Assembly: GCF_014050145.1 (NCBI RefSeq)
Contig: NZ_JACFYF010000003.1
Location: forward strand, 1 to 64,000
Direction of reading: 5' to 3'
Length of the DNA stretch: 64,000 nucleotides
From: Vibrio marinisediminis
Lineage (GTDB): Bacteria > Pseudomonadota > Gammaproteobacteria > Enterobacterales > Vibrionaceae
Both the position numbers and the translations under genes were made by a program. This document shows positions 21,330-30,108 of this stretch, piece after piece (within the stretch, counting starts at the first letter, position 1; the number at the start of each line of letters is the position of its first letter). Under the pieces are notes generated by a model. That model ran no database searches. It had not been told where the DNA came from and was given only the letters and a program-made list of their open reading frames with translations.

Positions 21330-22073
21330 ATGATTGCACTGTTACGTGTTTTTGCTGTCGCTATTTTTGCGATAATCATGTTTGTATTTGGTTGTGGTTA
21401 CTGCTTACTAAGCCCTCGTAATCCAAAACACGTATTCACCTTTGGTCGTTTGTTCGGCAAGATGTCTCGCGTATTTGGTATCAAACTAGAACTGCGAATC
21501 CCTGAGGATGCTTACACCCGAGGTCAGCATGTTTATGTGGCGAACCACCAGAATAACTGGGATCTGTTTACTGTCTCTTCTGCGGTAACACCTAAAGTTG
21601 TGACTGTGGGTAAAAAGAGCCTAGCTTGGTTACCACTGTTTGGTCAGCTTTATTGGTTAACGGGAAATATCCTGATTGATCGCGCTAATCGCAGTAAAGC
21701 AGTAGGTACGATTGACCAAGTTGTGGATAGCATGAAGAGCAGCGATGTATCGGTTTGGATGTTCCCTGAAGGAACGCGTTCTCGTGGTCGCGGTTTGTTG
21801 CCTTTTAAAACCGGCGCGTTCCACGCAGCGATCGGTGCTCAAGTCGGTGTTATTCCGATTGTATGTAGTTCAACCAGTGATATTAAGTTTAACCGTTGGA
21901 ACAACGGTCATGTGATTGTTGAAATGCTGCCACCGGTTAGCACTGAAGGTTATAGAAAAGAGCAAGTTCGAGAGTTAGCCAATATCTGCCGTGAACAAAT
22001 GGCAAGTAAATTGGTAGAGCTTGATGAGGAAGTAAAGCAATTGAATCAAGCTGGCAGGAAAGTGACAAACTAA
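21330..22073 (+). CDS. 1-acyl-sn-glycerol-3-phosphate acyltransferase (PlsC-like)
   Basis: 247 aa from the ATG at 21330, which has GGAG 8 bases upstream. A longer frame from 21267 begins inside the murA terminator and is rejected. An N-terminal membrane helix (residues 1-25) is followed by the acyltransferase motifs NHQNNWD (the HX4D-type catalytic motif), FPEGTRSRGRG (motif III) and a downstream IPIVCSS. It acylates lysophosphatidic acid to phosphatidic acid at the inner membrane. Classical plsC is elsewhere in E. coli (near parC), so I leave the symbol open; a second PlsC paralogue may exist. Confidence 0.9.
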   Translation: MIALLRVFAVAIFAIIMFVFGCGYCLLSPRNPKHVFTFGRLFGKMSRVFGIKLELRIPEDAYTRGQHVYVANHQNNWDLFTVSSAVTPKVVTVGKKSLAWLPLFGQLYWLTGNILIDRANRSKAVGTIDQVVDSMKSSDVSVWMFPEGTRSRGRGLLPFKTGAFHAAIGAQVGVIPIVCSSTSDIKFNRWNNGHVIVEMLPPVSTEGYRKEQVRELANICREQMASKLVELDEEVKQLNQAGRKVTN

Positions 22074-22099
22074 GAATGCCTAGAATTCTGAATTAGAGA

Positions 22100-22130
22100 A
22101 AAAGCGTGCGCTTGGTCGCACGCTTTTTTT
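22100..22130 (+). terminator. Rho-independent terminator after the acyltransferase gene
   Basis: Stem AAAAGCGTGCG / CGCACGCTTTT with a CTTGGT loop and a run of seven T. Confidence 0.93.
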
Positions 22131-22206
22131 ATACCTGTAGCAGCACGCTGTAATGCTCAGCGCTTTTTGTTCTATTACCACTGTGATTGAACAAAAGGGC
22201 ATTGAA

Positions 22207-23256
22207 ATGAAATTATGCAAAGCTGGAGCGATAGTACTGTTGTTGATAACAGGATGTGACCAGCCAGATATTGAGATCGTGCAAAGTCAGGCGAAGTTTG
22301 CGCCTGTCGAGCAACGAGTAGAAAGTGGTAAAGCCAACAATATACATTCGCTAATCGCTTGGCAGAGTGACAAGAAGGTGTTTGAACTGCACCGGCAAGG
22401 CGGAGGCTCTGTTGGTGACCAAAAGACGTCTAACGTGCCTGTAGGCGCCAATAAACTGCATAATCTCCATTCTGTCACCAAATCATTTGTGGCGACGCTG
22501 ATCTTTATTGCGATTGATGAAGGTAAGTTAGCGAACCTCGATGTCCCCGTATTTAGCTTATTTCCTGAATATAAACAGCATGACCGAGTTGATAAGATGG
22601 CAATTACGGTTCGAGATGTCATGAATATGTCGACTGGATATGCGCTAGATGAACTCGCCACTTCTGTGAGACGAGGTTCGGGAAATGCATTTTATCGGCA
22701 CTATATGGCAAACGATCTGCAGACGATGTTTTTGAGTAGTGATCTTGCGTTTGAGCCCGGTAGTCGTTTCGCGTATAGCGGTTTATCAACCGTAGGTTTG
22801 TCAAAAATTATCGAGCGGTTGTACGACCAGCCTTTTGCCAAAGTGATGCGCAAGAAACTGTTTGAACCGTTGGGGATTGAAAACTATCGTTGGTTAACCC
22901 AGCATGGTAGCAATGAGCCAGGGGCTGATTGGGGATTAATGCTGTCACCAATGGACATGGGCAAGTTTGGTCTGATGTGGCTCAATAGAGGGCAGGTTAA
23001 CCAACAACAGATTGTGGCACCTCATTGGTTTGATGAATTGAAGTTGAGTCGTTTTTTTAGCTACAGCATGGGCTATCATTTGCATTTTTGGCAGATTTCA
23101 CAAATTGGCGGTGCGGTTGCCGCTGTTGGCATTGGTGAGCAGTACATAGTGATGCTGCCCAATGAGCAAGCCGTGATTGTTGCAACTGGAGGTAATTATG
23201 ACATGCCGAGTGCGCCTTCACTTGAGACGGTAAGGTTATTAGCAAGCTTGTTGTGA
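22207..23256 (+). CDS. Serine-hydrolase lipoprotein of the class C beta-lactamase/esterase family
   Basis: 349 aa from the ATG at 22207. The frame opens at 22153, but only the internal start places a lipoprotein signal (hydrophobic segment ending LITGC) at the N-terminus. The catalytic SxxK motif is SVTK in LHSVTKSFVATL (about residue 92). The YxN-type motif appears as YSGLS. The third motif region is poorly conserved (AVGIGEQYIVMLP), as in EstB-like esterases and PBP4*-type peptidases rather than true AmpC. It is probably a periplasmic, membrane-anchored esterase or peptidase. The substrate is unknown and beta-lactamase activity is not implied. It is single, between the PlsC-like gene and the first tRNA cluster, transcribed toward that cluster. 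Confidence 0.8.
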   Translation: MKLCKAGAIVLLLITGCDQPDIEIVQSQAKFAPVEQRVESGKANNIHSLIAWQSDKKVFELHRQGGGSVGDQKTSNVPVGANKLHNLHSVTKSFVATLIFIAIDEGKLANLDVPVFSLFPEYKQHDRVDKMAITVRDVMNMSTGYALDELATSVRRGSGNAFYRHYMANDLQTMFLSSDLAFEPGSRFAYSGLSTVGLSKIIERLYDQPFAKVMRKKLFEPLGIENYRWLTQHGSNEPGADWGLMLSPMDMGKFGLMWLNRGQVNQQQIVAPHWFDELKLSRFFSYSMGYHLHFWQISQIGGAVAAVGIGEQYIVMLPNEQAVIVATGGNYDMPSAPSLETVRLLASLL

Positions 23257-23285
23257 TTGGTTTTGAGGATAAGGTTCGCAGAAAT

Positions 23286-23316
23286 AAAAAAAGCCAAGTC
23301 GTGAGACTTGGCTTTT
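23286..23316 (-). terminator. Terminator of tRNA cluster 1
   Basis: Stem AAAAGCCAAGTC / GACTTGGCTTTT with a 4-nt loop. On the minus strand it ends in a T run right after the last tRNA-Asn. It may also stop the convergent hydrolase transcript, though the plus-strand T run is only four. Confidence 0.88.
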
Positions 23317-23321
23317 GAAAT

Positions 23322-23397
23322 TGGCTCCTCCTGCTGGGCTCGAACCAGCGACCTGCGGATTAACAGTCCGTCGCTCTACCAACTGAGCTAAGGAGGA
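23322..23397 (-). tRNA. tRNA-Asn (GTT), cluster 1 distal copy
   Basis: 76 nt with acceptor TCCTCCT/AGGAGGA, anticodon loop CTGTTAA (GTT) and encoded CCA. It is identical to the copies at 23526 and 26073. Confidence 0.97.
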
Positions 23398-23413
23398 ACT
23401 ATATTTGAATAAA

Positions 23414-23489
<76 letters not shown>

Positions 23490-23525
23490 ACATAATCAAC
23501 AAGACAAAGTCTTATCAATTGAAAG

Positions 23526-23601
23526 TGGCTCCTCCTGCTGGGCTCGAACCAGCGACCTGCGGATTAACAGTCCGTCGCTCTACCAACTGAGCTAAGGAGG
23601 A
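23526..23601 (-). tRNA. tRNA-Asn (GTT), cluster 1 proximal copy
   Basis: 76 nt, same sequence as the tRNA-Asn at 23322. The 16-nt spacer to the neighbouring tRNA-Thr is also identical, showing a tandem duplication of an Asn-Thr unit. Confidence 0.97.
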
Positions 23602-23617
23602 ACTATATTTGAATAAA

Positions 23618-23693
<76 letters not shown>

Positions 23694-23747
23694 ACACTAA
23701 TATTCTTTGCTAACTTACTGATGTCTAAGACACCAATAATTAAATTA

Positions 23748-23823
23748 TGGTGCCCGGAGGCGGAATCGAACCACCGACACGAGGATTTTCAATCCTCTGC
23801 TCTACCGACTGAGCTATCCGGGC
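23748..23823 (-). tRNA. tRNA-Phe (GAA), first gene of cluster 1
   Basis: 76 nt with acceptor GCCCGGA/TCCGGGC, anticodon loop TTGAAAA (GAA) and encoded CCA. It is the promoter-proximal gene of the minus-strand cluster. Confidence 0.97.
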
Positions 23824-23833
23824 AACGAGGTGT

Positions 23834-23862
23834 ATTAAACGGCTTTTCGCTTTTCAGGTCAA
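23834..23862 (-). promoter_or_regulatory. Promoter of tRNA cluster 1
   Basis: On the minus strand: -35 TTGACC (23862-23857), 17-nt spacer, -10 TTTAAT (23839-23834), ending 10 bases before the tRNA-Phe 5' end. It is a strong sigma-70 match, paralleled by the promoter of cluster 2. Confidence 0.85.
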
Positions 23863-23998
23863 CATTAAATTGCAAAAAAAATATCGTTTGTTGCTTTTCT
23901 GTACTTAATGGGCTGTTTTTGCTCATTTACACCCTGTGCCGCTATGAATTAAGACAAGTTATAGTGTTAAAAGCACAGTATTAGTAGCGGTTGGAGCA

Positions 23999-24028
23999 TA
24001 AAAAAAGCACGCAAATACGCGTGCTTTT
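23999..24028 (-). terminator. Terminator after the chemoreceptor gene
   Basis: Stem AAAAGCACGC / GCGTGCTTTT with a 6-nt loop, followed by T-rich sequence on the minus strand. It starts 18 bases after the chemoreceptor stop. Confidence 0.9.
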
Positions 24029-24045
24029 GTCGGTTTAGCTATTCA

Positions 24046-25674
24046 TTATTGCTTAACAGTAAACTTGCTCATCCAATTTTCGAGCTCATTTGCCAGTTGA
24101 GTGAGGCTTTGAGTGCTACTTTGACTTTCTGTTACCACATGGCTTAGCTGGCTTCCGCTCTCTTCAATCATGTTAATTCGCATCGAAATATCGTCACTTA
24201 CCTCAGTTTGCTCAGCTGCAGCGGTTGCGATTTGATGGCTCATTTGAGAAATGGATTCGAGTGCGTTGACTATCTGTTGCAGTGCTTGTGACGCAGTTTG
24301 AGACTCTTCCACCGTGCTTTGACTGGTTGCAGCACACACGTCCATCGTCTGAATGGCGTTTCGAGATCCTTCTTGTAGGTTTGAAATCATCTGTTGGATC
24401 TCCTTGGTACTTGATTGGGTTCGTCCTGCTAGATTACGAACTTCATCGGCTACGACAGCAAAGCCACGCCCTTGTTCACCAGCTCGGGCTGCTTCAATCG
24501 CGGCATTTAGAGCAAGTAGGTTGGTCTGTTCGGCAATATCACCAATCACATCGAGTACTTTCACAATATTGTTAACATCGTTATCAAGATCGGCGACCGC
24601 TTGGCTGGCAGTGCTTAGCTGAGAAGCAAGTCCTTGTATGTTGTCTACGGTATTATGAATTAACTGCTGAGTATGTTGGCTTTGTTTGTCAGCTTCATCA
24701 GTGTTGCGCGCAGTATCACTAGCCGAATCGGCTACTTGAGTTGCGGAAGAAGCCATTTCAGTCATTGCTGTTGCGATCATCGCGGTAGATTGTTGTTGAG
24801 AATCGGTCAATTCTGAAATTGCACCTGCTCGGTCTTCCACATTAGCTAGTTCATGACGCAATGCTACCATCGAGGAATCTAAGTTTTTAACCAGTTGAGC
24901 CAGAGATAGGCTCATGTCTTGTACTGCCTCATAGATACTTCCTTTTACAGCCGGTACCTTGAACGATGTTTGAATATCCCCTCTAGCAACCGCTTGAACG
25001 GCATTACGCACGGCTTGGGGTTCTCCACCAAGCAGGGCGAGCATTTTGCGGATAGAGACGATGAGGACACTAAAAATACCCGCCGCAATAGTAAGGCAAA
25101 GCAAGAGTTGCCATTGAGCGGTAGACCAGAAACGCGCATTTACCTCGTTGAAGCCGATACCTGTACCTACAACCCAACCCCAATGTGGCGTTTTCTCTGC
25201 AATAGACAACTTTTCTTCAATGGTGCCGTCAGGCTGTTTTTGTGTCCAAGTGTATTCAACCATTTGACCTGGAGATGAACGGCTTAGTTCATCAAGGAGC
25301 AATTGTCCGACACTGTCGCCATTGCCATCTTTAAAATCATGAAAGCTGGTGCCGTGCAGTTGTGGGTCGAGTGGGGCGGCGACAAACATCATATTGTCAT
25401 CGGCGACATAAACGTATTCATTATCTTTGTAGATGTTATTACGAAGTAGGCGAGTTGCTAGTTGTTTGGCTTCTCTTTCTCCCAGTTTGCCTTCGATTGC
25501 CATTTTTTCAACTTCTGTCAGAACACTATAGGCGCTTCTAAATAATTCGGTTACACGCGCTTTATTGTCGAGAGTACTCGCTACGCGCAGCGTCCAAAGA
25601 CCTGTGACTGTCAACGCTAAAAGAGCCGTTAAAATAATAGCTGACAGAATATAAGCTTGTGTTTTGAGTTTCAT
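24046..25674 (-). CDS. Methyl-accepting chemotaxis protein with sCache_2-type sensor
   Basis: 542 aa transducer. TM1 is about residues 8-30. The periplasmic part (about 35-185) has single-Cache features ([20 protein letters not shown], then [12 protein letters not shown] before TM2). TM2 is about 187-207, followed by a short HAMP-like linker and a long coiled-coil signalling domain. The conserved hairpin is [20 protein letters not shown], followed by [18 protein letters not shown]. It would relay ligand binding to CheA/CheW. Single-Cache receptors often sense small organic acids; the ligand here is unknown. It stands alone, bracketed by two tRNA clusters on the same strand. A 24-bp near-palindrome lies just upstream of the start. 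Confidence 0.93.
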   Translation of the reverse strand: MKLKTQAYILSAIILTALLALTVTGLWTLRVASTLDNKARVTELFRSAYSVLTEVEKMAIEGKLGEREAKQLATRLLRNNIYKDNEYVYVADDNMMFVAAPLDPQLHGTSFHDFKDGNGDSVGQLLLDELSRSSPGQMVEYTWTQKQPDGTIEEKLSIAEKTPHWGWVVGTGIGFNEVNARFWSTAQWQLLLCLTIAAGIFSVLIVSIRKMLALLGGEPQAVRNAVQAVARGDIQTSFKVPAVKGSIYEAVQDMSLSLAQLVKNLDSSMVALRHELANVEDRAGAISELTDSQQQSTAMIATAMTEMASSATQVADSASDTARNTDEADKQSQHTQQLIHNTVDNIQGLASQLSTASQAVADLDNDVNNIVKVLDVIGDIAEQTNLLALNAAIEAARAGEQGRGFAVVADEVRNLAGRTQSSTKEIQQMISNLQEGSRNAIQTMDVCAATSQSTVEESQTASQALQQIVNALESISQMSHQIATAAAEQTEVSDDISMRINMIEESGSQLSHVVTESQSSTQSLTQLANELENWMSKFTVKQ

Positions 25675-26037
25675 GTTTCCCCACTGGCTAAGGCTTGTAG
25701 ATACGAACCTTGGTATCTACTCTATTTTGAACAAAGTTACGCTTCGCAGATTGCTGCGAGAAAATACTACATTAGGCTCAAGTGAGTTATCTGTGCTTTG
25801 AATAGAATTATGATGCCGATTAAATTCTCGTCGGAAAATAAGTATTCAGAACACAGTAAAGCTTGATATCACTCGGTTGGTTACTGATTGATATTTAATT
25901 TGCTTGCTTTGAGCCAATAAAATGGGCGCGCATTTTGGCAGCTATAGGGGAGGGAAATCAATTAGAAAATAGGAAAAGCCGGAGAGGTAAGTGTTATTAG
26001 GTAGCAATGAGGGCGATAATAGAGGTATTACAGATAC
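25675..26037. other. Intergenic region upstream of the chemoreceptor gene
   Basis: About 360 bases without a supported gene. It holds a 24-bp near-palindrome (25697-25720), an AT-rich stretch that presumably carries the chemoreceptor promoter, and a purine-rich segment before the cluster 2 terminator. I could not find a convincing sigma-28 flagellar promoter, nor a clear sigma-70 one. Confidence 0.5.
25697..25720. repeat. 24-bp near-palindrome in the chemoreceptor leader
   Basis: GTAGATAC and GTATCTAC arms separated by 8 bases (25697-25704 and 25713-25720), with two further complementary pairs inside. It lies 22 bases before the chemoreceptor ATG, so it could be an operator or an RNA hairpin near the ribosome binding site. 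Confidence 0.6.
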
Positions 26038-26066
26038 AAAAAAAGCCAAGTCTTTCGACTTGGCTT
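26038..26066 (-). terminator. Terminator of tRNA cluster 2
   Basis: Stem AAGCCAAGT / ACTTGGCTT with a 6-nt loop and seven T on the minus strand. Its stem core matches the cluster 1 terminator, so the ends of the clusters are also related. Confidence 0.88.
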
Positions 26067-26072
26067 CAAATG

Positions 26073-26148
26073 TGGCTCCTCCTGCTGGGCTCGAACCAGC
26101 GACCTGCGGATTAACAGTCCGTCGCTCTACCAACTGAGCTAAGGAGGA
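26073..26148 (-). tRNA. tRNA-Asn (GTT), last gene of cluster 2
   Basis: 76 nt, identical in sequence to both tRNA-Asn genes of cluster 1, with encoded CCA. Confidence 0.97.
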
Positions 26149-26186
26149 ATTATTCATGTGTATCGTGTAAACAATGCACCAAATAA

Positions 26187-26262
26187 TGGTGCCTCGAGGC
26201 GGAATCGAACCACCGACACGAGGATTTTCAATCCTCTGCTCTACCGACTGAGCTATCGAGGC
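26187..26262 (-). tRNA. tRNA-Phe (GAA) with variant acceptor stem
   Basis: 76 nt. The body and GAA anticodon loop match the other tRNA-Phe genes, but the acceptor strands are GCCTCGA/TCGAGGC instead of GCCCGGA/TCCGGGC. Pairs 4-69 and 5-68 are both changed in a compensated way, so the gene looks functional. CCA is encoded. Confidence 0.95.
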
Positions 26263-26269
26263 AAAAGAA

Positions 26270-26345
<76 letters not shown>

Positions 26346-26399
26346 ACACTAATATTCTTTGCTAACTTACTGATGTCTAAGACACCAATAATTAAATTA

Positions 26400-26475
26400 T
26401 GGTGCCCGGAGGCGGAATCGAACCACCGACACGAGGATTTTCAATCCTCTGCTCTACCGACTGAGCTATCCGGGC
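26400..26475 (-). tRNA. tRNA-Phe (GAA), first gene of cluster 2
   Basis: 76 nt, identical to the tRNA-Phe at 23748, with acceptor GCCCGGA/TCCGGGC and encoded CCA. Confidence 0.97.
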
Positions 26476-26485
26476 AACGGAGCGT

Positions 26486-26514
26486 ATTAAACGTATTTTC
26501 GGCTCCTACGTCAA
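26486..26514 (-). promoter_or_regulatory. Promoter of tRNA cluster 2
   Basis: On the minus strand: -35 TTGACG (26514-26509), 17-nt spacer, -10 TTTAAT (26491-26486), 10 bases before the tRNA-Phe 5' end. It has the same geometry as the cluster 1 promoter, but the spacer sequence differs. Confidence 0.85.
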
Positions 26515-26577
26515 CGTTATTTTTAGTTTTTTTTTAAAATAACGGTTGTTTGCTTGGTTTTTGTTCGAAAATTACCG

Positions 26578-27714
26578 TTAGGTTTTACCAGAGTTAAAAT
26601 CCTTTTTGTAATTTGTAACTTTTTCTAGGTAACGACGCGCTTCTGCTTTGGGGTGTTTATTAGTAAGCGCCCAAAAAACTTGGTTTGGCTGCAAAGAGTT
26701 AATGTCTCGCATTGCTCGTTTTCGATCATAGCGGTTAAAAGTGTTTAAAACACCACCCGTTCCGCCGTTGTATGCGGAGATCATGGTGTATTCCAGCGTC
26801 AATGGATGTTCTACATCTTTCAGATAGCGATTTTTTAAGATGTAAAAGTAAGCCGTTCCGGCATCAATGTTGTTTTCAGGATTAAACAAATACTCAGGGC
26901 TCGGTTCTCCAGAACGTTTTTTTACCAGTTTGAATACGTCTCTACCTGCGGTCTTGGGTACCACTTGCATTAATCCATACGCATTGGCCCAACTAACGGC
27001 ATAAGGGTTGAAGCTACTTTCGGTTTTGATGATGGCGTAGATTAAGTCTTCAGGGATGTCGTACTTGCGCGATGCTCGGCGAACAATATCAGCGTACTTA
27101 TAGCCACGGATCTCAACCTGATTTTCAACCAAAGGGATTTCTACGTAATAGGCTTTCTTAAAATCGACGTCTTTGACTTTTAGCTTGTTGGCGATCAGGT
27201 AGTCGGCAAACTGATTGGCGCGCCAAGACCATTGAATCGGTTTGTTGTCTTGATCGACAACCTGTTGGTATAAGAAAGGACGTCCCTCTAGCTTGATGCT
27301 TTTCGATGAAAAAAGATCGACATGCGCTGGATCATCTGGAGTCAGTAGGGTGGTGATAATGGCATTTTTTAGGTGCAGTTTAGGATCGGTTGGAGAGACG
27401 GTCTCTACAATAATCGTGCCTTTCTGAAAGTCTACTTCAGAACGACTAAGGTAATTATCAATGTATTTAACGTAGTTACTCTTACCTGCGACTTTGATTT
27501 CACGGCTACCCCAACGCTTTTCGATATTGCCAGAAAAGCTATTAATTAAAGCATCAAGTGCCATGGTGTCTTTTTCGAACTGCCCCGGAAGCTGCGCTAA
27601 GTTCTTGGCAAATCGGTTGGTCGGTTCATAGTTAATGTCATAAATGCTTTCAACGAATTCACGGCTGCAGCCGACCAGCATCATGGCAGTTAAGAAGTAC
27701 GCAAGTTTTTTCAT
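26578..27714 (-). CDS. mltC: Membrane-bound lytic murein transglycosylase C
   Basis: 378 aa from the ATG at 27714 (MKKLAYFLTAMM), which has AGGA 5 bases upstream. A frame start five codons earlier is less likely. The lipobox is LVGC, so it is an outer-membrane lipoprotein. The N-terminal part is the DUF3393 domain of MltC. The C-terminal SLT domain (about 195-370) has the catalytic Glu in IIKTESSFNP and the downstream NAYGLMQV and ISAYNGG motifs. It cleaves peptidoglycan to 1,6-anhydromuropeptides. It follows yggX, with a terminator-like hairpin between the two genes. Confidence 0.95.
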   Translation of the reverse strand: MKKLAYFLTAMMLVGCSREFVESIYDINYEPTNRFAKNLAQLPGQFEKDTMALDALINSFSGNIEKRWGSREIKVAGKSNYVKYIDNYLSRSEVDFQKGTIIVETVSPTDPKLHLKNAIITTLLTPDDPAHVDLFSSKSIKLEGRPFLYQQVVDQDNKPIQWSWRANQFADYLIANKLKVKDVDFKKAYYVEIPLVENQVEIRGYKYADIVRRASRKYDIPEDLIYAIIKTESSFNPYAVSWANAYGLMQVVPKTAGRDVFKLVKKRSGEPSPEYLFNPENNIDAGTAYFYILKNRYLKDVEHPLTLEYTMISAYNGGTGGVLNTFNRYDRKRAMRDINSLQPNQVFWALTNKHPKAEARRYLEKVTNYKKDFNSGKT

Positions 27715-27732
27715 CACAATCCTAAACACAAA

Positions 27733-27764
27733 AAAATGACATCACAGTTAACTGCGATGTCATC
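27733..27764 (-). terminator. Terminator-like hairpin between yggX and mltC
   Basis: Arms ATGACATC and GATGTCAT (27736-27743 and 27757-27764) enclose an inner CAGTTAACTG palindrome. On the minus strand the hairpin is followed by a T run. It would stop most yggX transcripts before mltC. Confidence 0.8.
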
Positions 27765-27785
27765 TCTAATTTCTCTTGATGTTAG

Positions 27786-28058
27786 TTATTCACTTGGCGG
27801 TGTATAGCCTTCAATGTGAACATCTTTACCTTCAAATAAGAAGTTAACCATCTCAGTTTCCAGTAGCTTACGGTGCTCCGGATCCATCATATTCAGTTTC
27901 TTCTCATTGATTAACATGGTTTGTTTGTGTTGCCACTCTGCCCATGCTTGTTTTGAGATGTTGTCGAAAATTCTTTTACCTAGTTCACCTGGGTAAAGTT
28001 GAAAATCAAGACCTTCGGCGTCTTGTTTTAGTCGAGCACAAAATACAGTGCGGCTCAT
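27786..28058 (-). CDS. yggX: Probable Fe(2+)-trafficking protein YggX
   Basis: 90 aa, the typical YggX length. It has the family N-terminus ([18 protein letters not shown]) with the conserved Cys at residue 6, and the [19 protein letters not shown] segment. It protects iron-sulfur clusters from oxidation. It lies 16 bases after mutY, whose product carries such a cluster, an arrangement conserved in E. coli. Confidence 0.95.
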   Translation of the reverse strand: MSRTVFCARLKQDAEGLDFQLYPGELGKRIFDNISKQAWAEWQHKQTMLINEKKLNMMDPEHRKLLETEMVNFLFEGKDVHIEGYTPPSE

Positions 28059-28074
28059 AACAGATTCCTTTTAA

Positions 28075-29127
28075 CTAACGAAGTTCAAATGGCAAGCTTT
28101 CGAGTAATTGTTTTACTGGCGCTGCTAATCCAACTTCTTCTGGTTGAGATAAGTTATACCAAAGACCTTTGCCCGCTTCCATTATCACGTCAGGCTGTTT
28201 TGATAGATCCAGCAAAATCGGCGTAATATCTAGATGATAGTGACTAAAGGTATGGCGAAATGCGATCAGTTGTTGTTGCAGTTGAACACTTTGCGCTTGA
28301 ACATGGCGCTGTTCTAATTGGGTTTGAATGTCTGAATTATTGCTTTCAGGGAAGCAGAATAAACCGCCCCAGATCCCGGTGGGTGGACGTTGTTCCAGCC
28401 AAACTTTGCCATTGTGGTGCAGTATGACAAACCAGGTTTCTTTTACTGGTTTCTCTTTTTTCGGTTTTTTACCTGGGTAATCTAGTGGGTTACCGAGATC
28501 TTTTGCTACACACAGTGATTCAACCGGGCACAAGCTACATTTTGGCTTACTGCGAGTACAAACCATTGCTCCCATGTCCATCATCGCTTGATTGTATTTA
28601 TCAGTATCTTGAGTCGGAGTGTGTTGTTCAGCATAGGACCAAAGTTGGTTCTCTACTTTCTTTTGCCCTGGCCATCCTTCCACGGCAAAACAACGCGCTA
28701 ATGTGCGCTTTACATTGCCATCTAAGATGGCGTGAGGCTGTTTATAAACCGAAGAAAGTATTGCTGCCGCAGTTGAACGCCCAATCCCTGGTAAAGCATT
28801 AAGCAGTTCAATCTCAACTGGAAACTCACCATGGTAGTCGTTGGCAACGATCTTCGCAGCTTTGTGTAGATTACGTGCCCGTGCGTAATAACCCAGCCCT
28901 GTCCATAAATGCAAAACTTCATCTTGTTCGGCATTTGCCAGATCAATGACGGTCGGAAAACGCGCTAAAAATCGCTGATAATATGGAATTACGGTTGCAA
29001 CTTGGGTTTGTTGCAACATAATTTCAGATAACCAGACACTGTAAGCGGTTTTATTTTGTTGCCATGGAAGTTCTTTTCTTCCATAGGCGTCGTACCAAGT
29101 AACAATGGCATTGGCAAAAGGCGTCAC
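28075..29127 (-). CDS. mutY: A/G-specific adenine DNA glycosylase
   Basis: 350 aa. MutY removes adenine mispaired with 8-oxoguanine. The helix-hairpin-helix is [12 protein letters not shown] (112-123), the catalytic Asp is residue 136 (ILDGNVKR), and Glu35 lies in the N-terminal helix. The [4Fe-4S] ligands are C190, C197, C200 and C206. The C-terminal Nudix-like domain (about 230-350) recognises 8-oxoG. It is the first gene of mutY-yggX-(mltC), divergent from trmB. Confidence 0.96.
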   Translation of the reverse strand: MTPFANAIVTWYDAYGRKELPWQQNKTAYSVWLSEIMLQQTQVATVIPYYQRFLARFPTVIDLANAEQDEVLHLWTGLGYYARARNLHKAAKIVANDYHGEFPVEIELLNALPGIGRSTAAAILSSVYKQPHAILDGNVKRTLARCFAVEGWPGQKKVENQLWSYAEQHTPTQDTDKYNQAMMDMGAMVCTRSKPKCSLCPVESLCVAKDLGNPLDYPGKKPKKEKPVKETWFVILHHNGKVWLEQRPPTGIWGGLFCFPESNNSDIQTQLEQRHVQAQSVQLQQQLIAFRHTFSHYHLDITPILLDLSKQPDVIMEAGKGLWYNLSQPEEVGLAAPVKQLLESLPFELR

Positions 29128-29228
29128 GACGTGCTCGATTATTATTTGTAAGTTAATTGGTTTAAAATTGCATCACAGATCGAGGGGTAAGTACAACCAA
29201 TAAAGTGTAGGGTTTTATCCAGAAAGAC

Positions 29229-29256
29229 TTGCACCAGTGACAATTCTTTGGATAAT
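29229..29256 (+). promoter_or_regulatory. Candidate trmB promoter
   Basis: -35 TTGCAC (29229-29234), 16-nt spacer, -10 GATAAT (29251-29256), 45 bases before the trmB start in the mutY/trmB divergent region. Confidence 0.6.
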
Positions 29257-29300
29257 CACAATCCCTTTAAGTCGAGACCAAATTTTAAACAGGCGAAATC

Positions 29301-30020
29301 ATGAGTGAAGTGACCACTAACGAATACAATGAAGACGGCAAGCTGATCCGTAGAATACGTAGTTTTGTACGTCGTGAAGGCCGTCTTACCAAAGGTCAAG
29401 AAAGCGCGATGAAAGAGTGCTGGCCGACGATGGGTATCGACTACCAAGCGGAGCTTCTTGATTGGAAAGAAGTGTTTGGCAACGACAACCCAGTTGTACT
29501 TGAAATTGGTTTCGGCATGGGTGCATCGCTGGTTGAAATGGCAAAGAATGCGCCAGAGAAAAACTTCATTGGTATTGAAGTTCATAGTCCTGGCGTAGGC
29601 GCATGTCTTGCTGATGCTCGTGAAGCAGGTATTACTAACCTACGTGTTATGTGTCATGACGCGGTTGAAGTGTTTGAACACATGATCCCAAATGGTAGCT
29701 TGAGCACACTGCAATTGTTCTTCCCTGACCCATGGCACAAAAAGCGTCACCATAAGCGTCGCATCGTACAGCTTGAATTTGCAGAAATGGTTCGCCAAAA
29801 ACTTCAAATGGATAGCGGTATTTTCCACATGGCAACTGACTGGGAAAACTACGCAGAGCATATGGTTGAAGTTATGAACCAAGCGCCTGGTTTTGCCAAT
29901 ATTGCGACGGATGGTGATTACATCCCGCGTCCAGAGGAGCGCCCTCTGACTAAATTTGAAGCTCGTGGTCACCGTCTTGGTCACGGAGTTTGGGATATTA
30001 AATACAAACGCACCGCGTAG
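29301..30020 (+). CDS. trmB: tRNA (guanine-N7-)-methyltransferase
   Basis: 239 aa, the same length as E. coli TrmB. The Rossmann SAM-binding motif is [15 protein letters not shown] (about 73-87). The [14 protein letters not shown] segment (about 143-156) is the signature of the family and contacts tRNA. It forms m7G46 in tRNA variable loops. It is monocistronic, with a terminator following. Confidence 0.96.
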   Translation: MSEVTTNEYNEDGKLIRRIRSFVRREGRLTKGQESAMKECWPTMGIDYQAELLDWKEVFGNDNPVVLEIGFGMGASLVEMAKNAPEKNFIGIEVHSPGVGACLADAREAGITNLRVMCHDAVEVFEHMIPNGSLSTLQLFFPDPWHKKRHHKRRIVQLEFAEMVRQKLQMDSGIFHMATDWENYAEHMVEVMNQAPGFANIATDGDYIPRPEERPLTKFEARGHRLGHGVWDIKYKRTA

Positions 30021-30074
30021 TTTTTGTATTTTCTTTACTATACCTAATCCCGTTTGGTATAAAATATAGAACAT

Positions 30075-30103
30075 AAAGCCAGCATCCTGATGTTGGCTTT
30101 TTT
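30075..30103 (+). terminator. Terminator after trmB
   Basis: Stem AAAGCCAGCAT / ATGTTGGCTTT (one G-T wobble) with a short CCTG loop and a T run, 55 bases after the trmB stop. Confidence 0.82.
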
Positions 30104-30108
30104 GACTC

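Noticed and set aside
25721-25900. Sigma-28 promoter for the chemoreceptor
   Set aside because: No TAAA / GCCGATAA pair at proper spacing on the minus strand.
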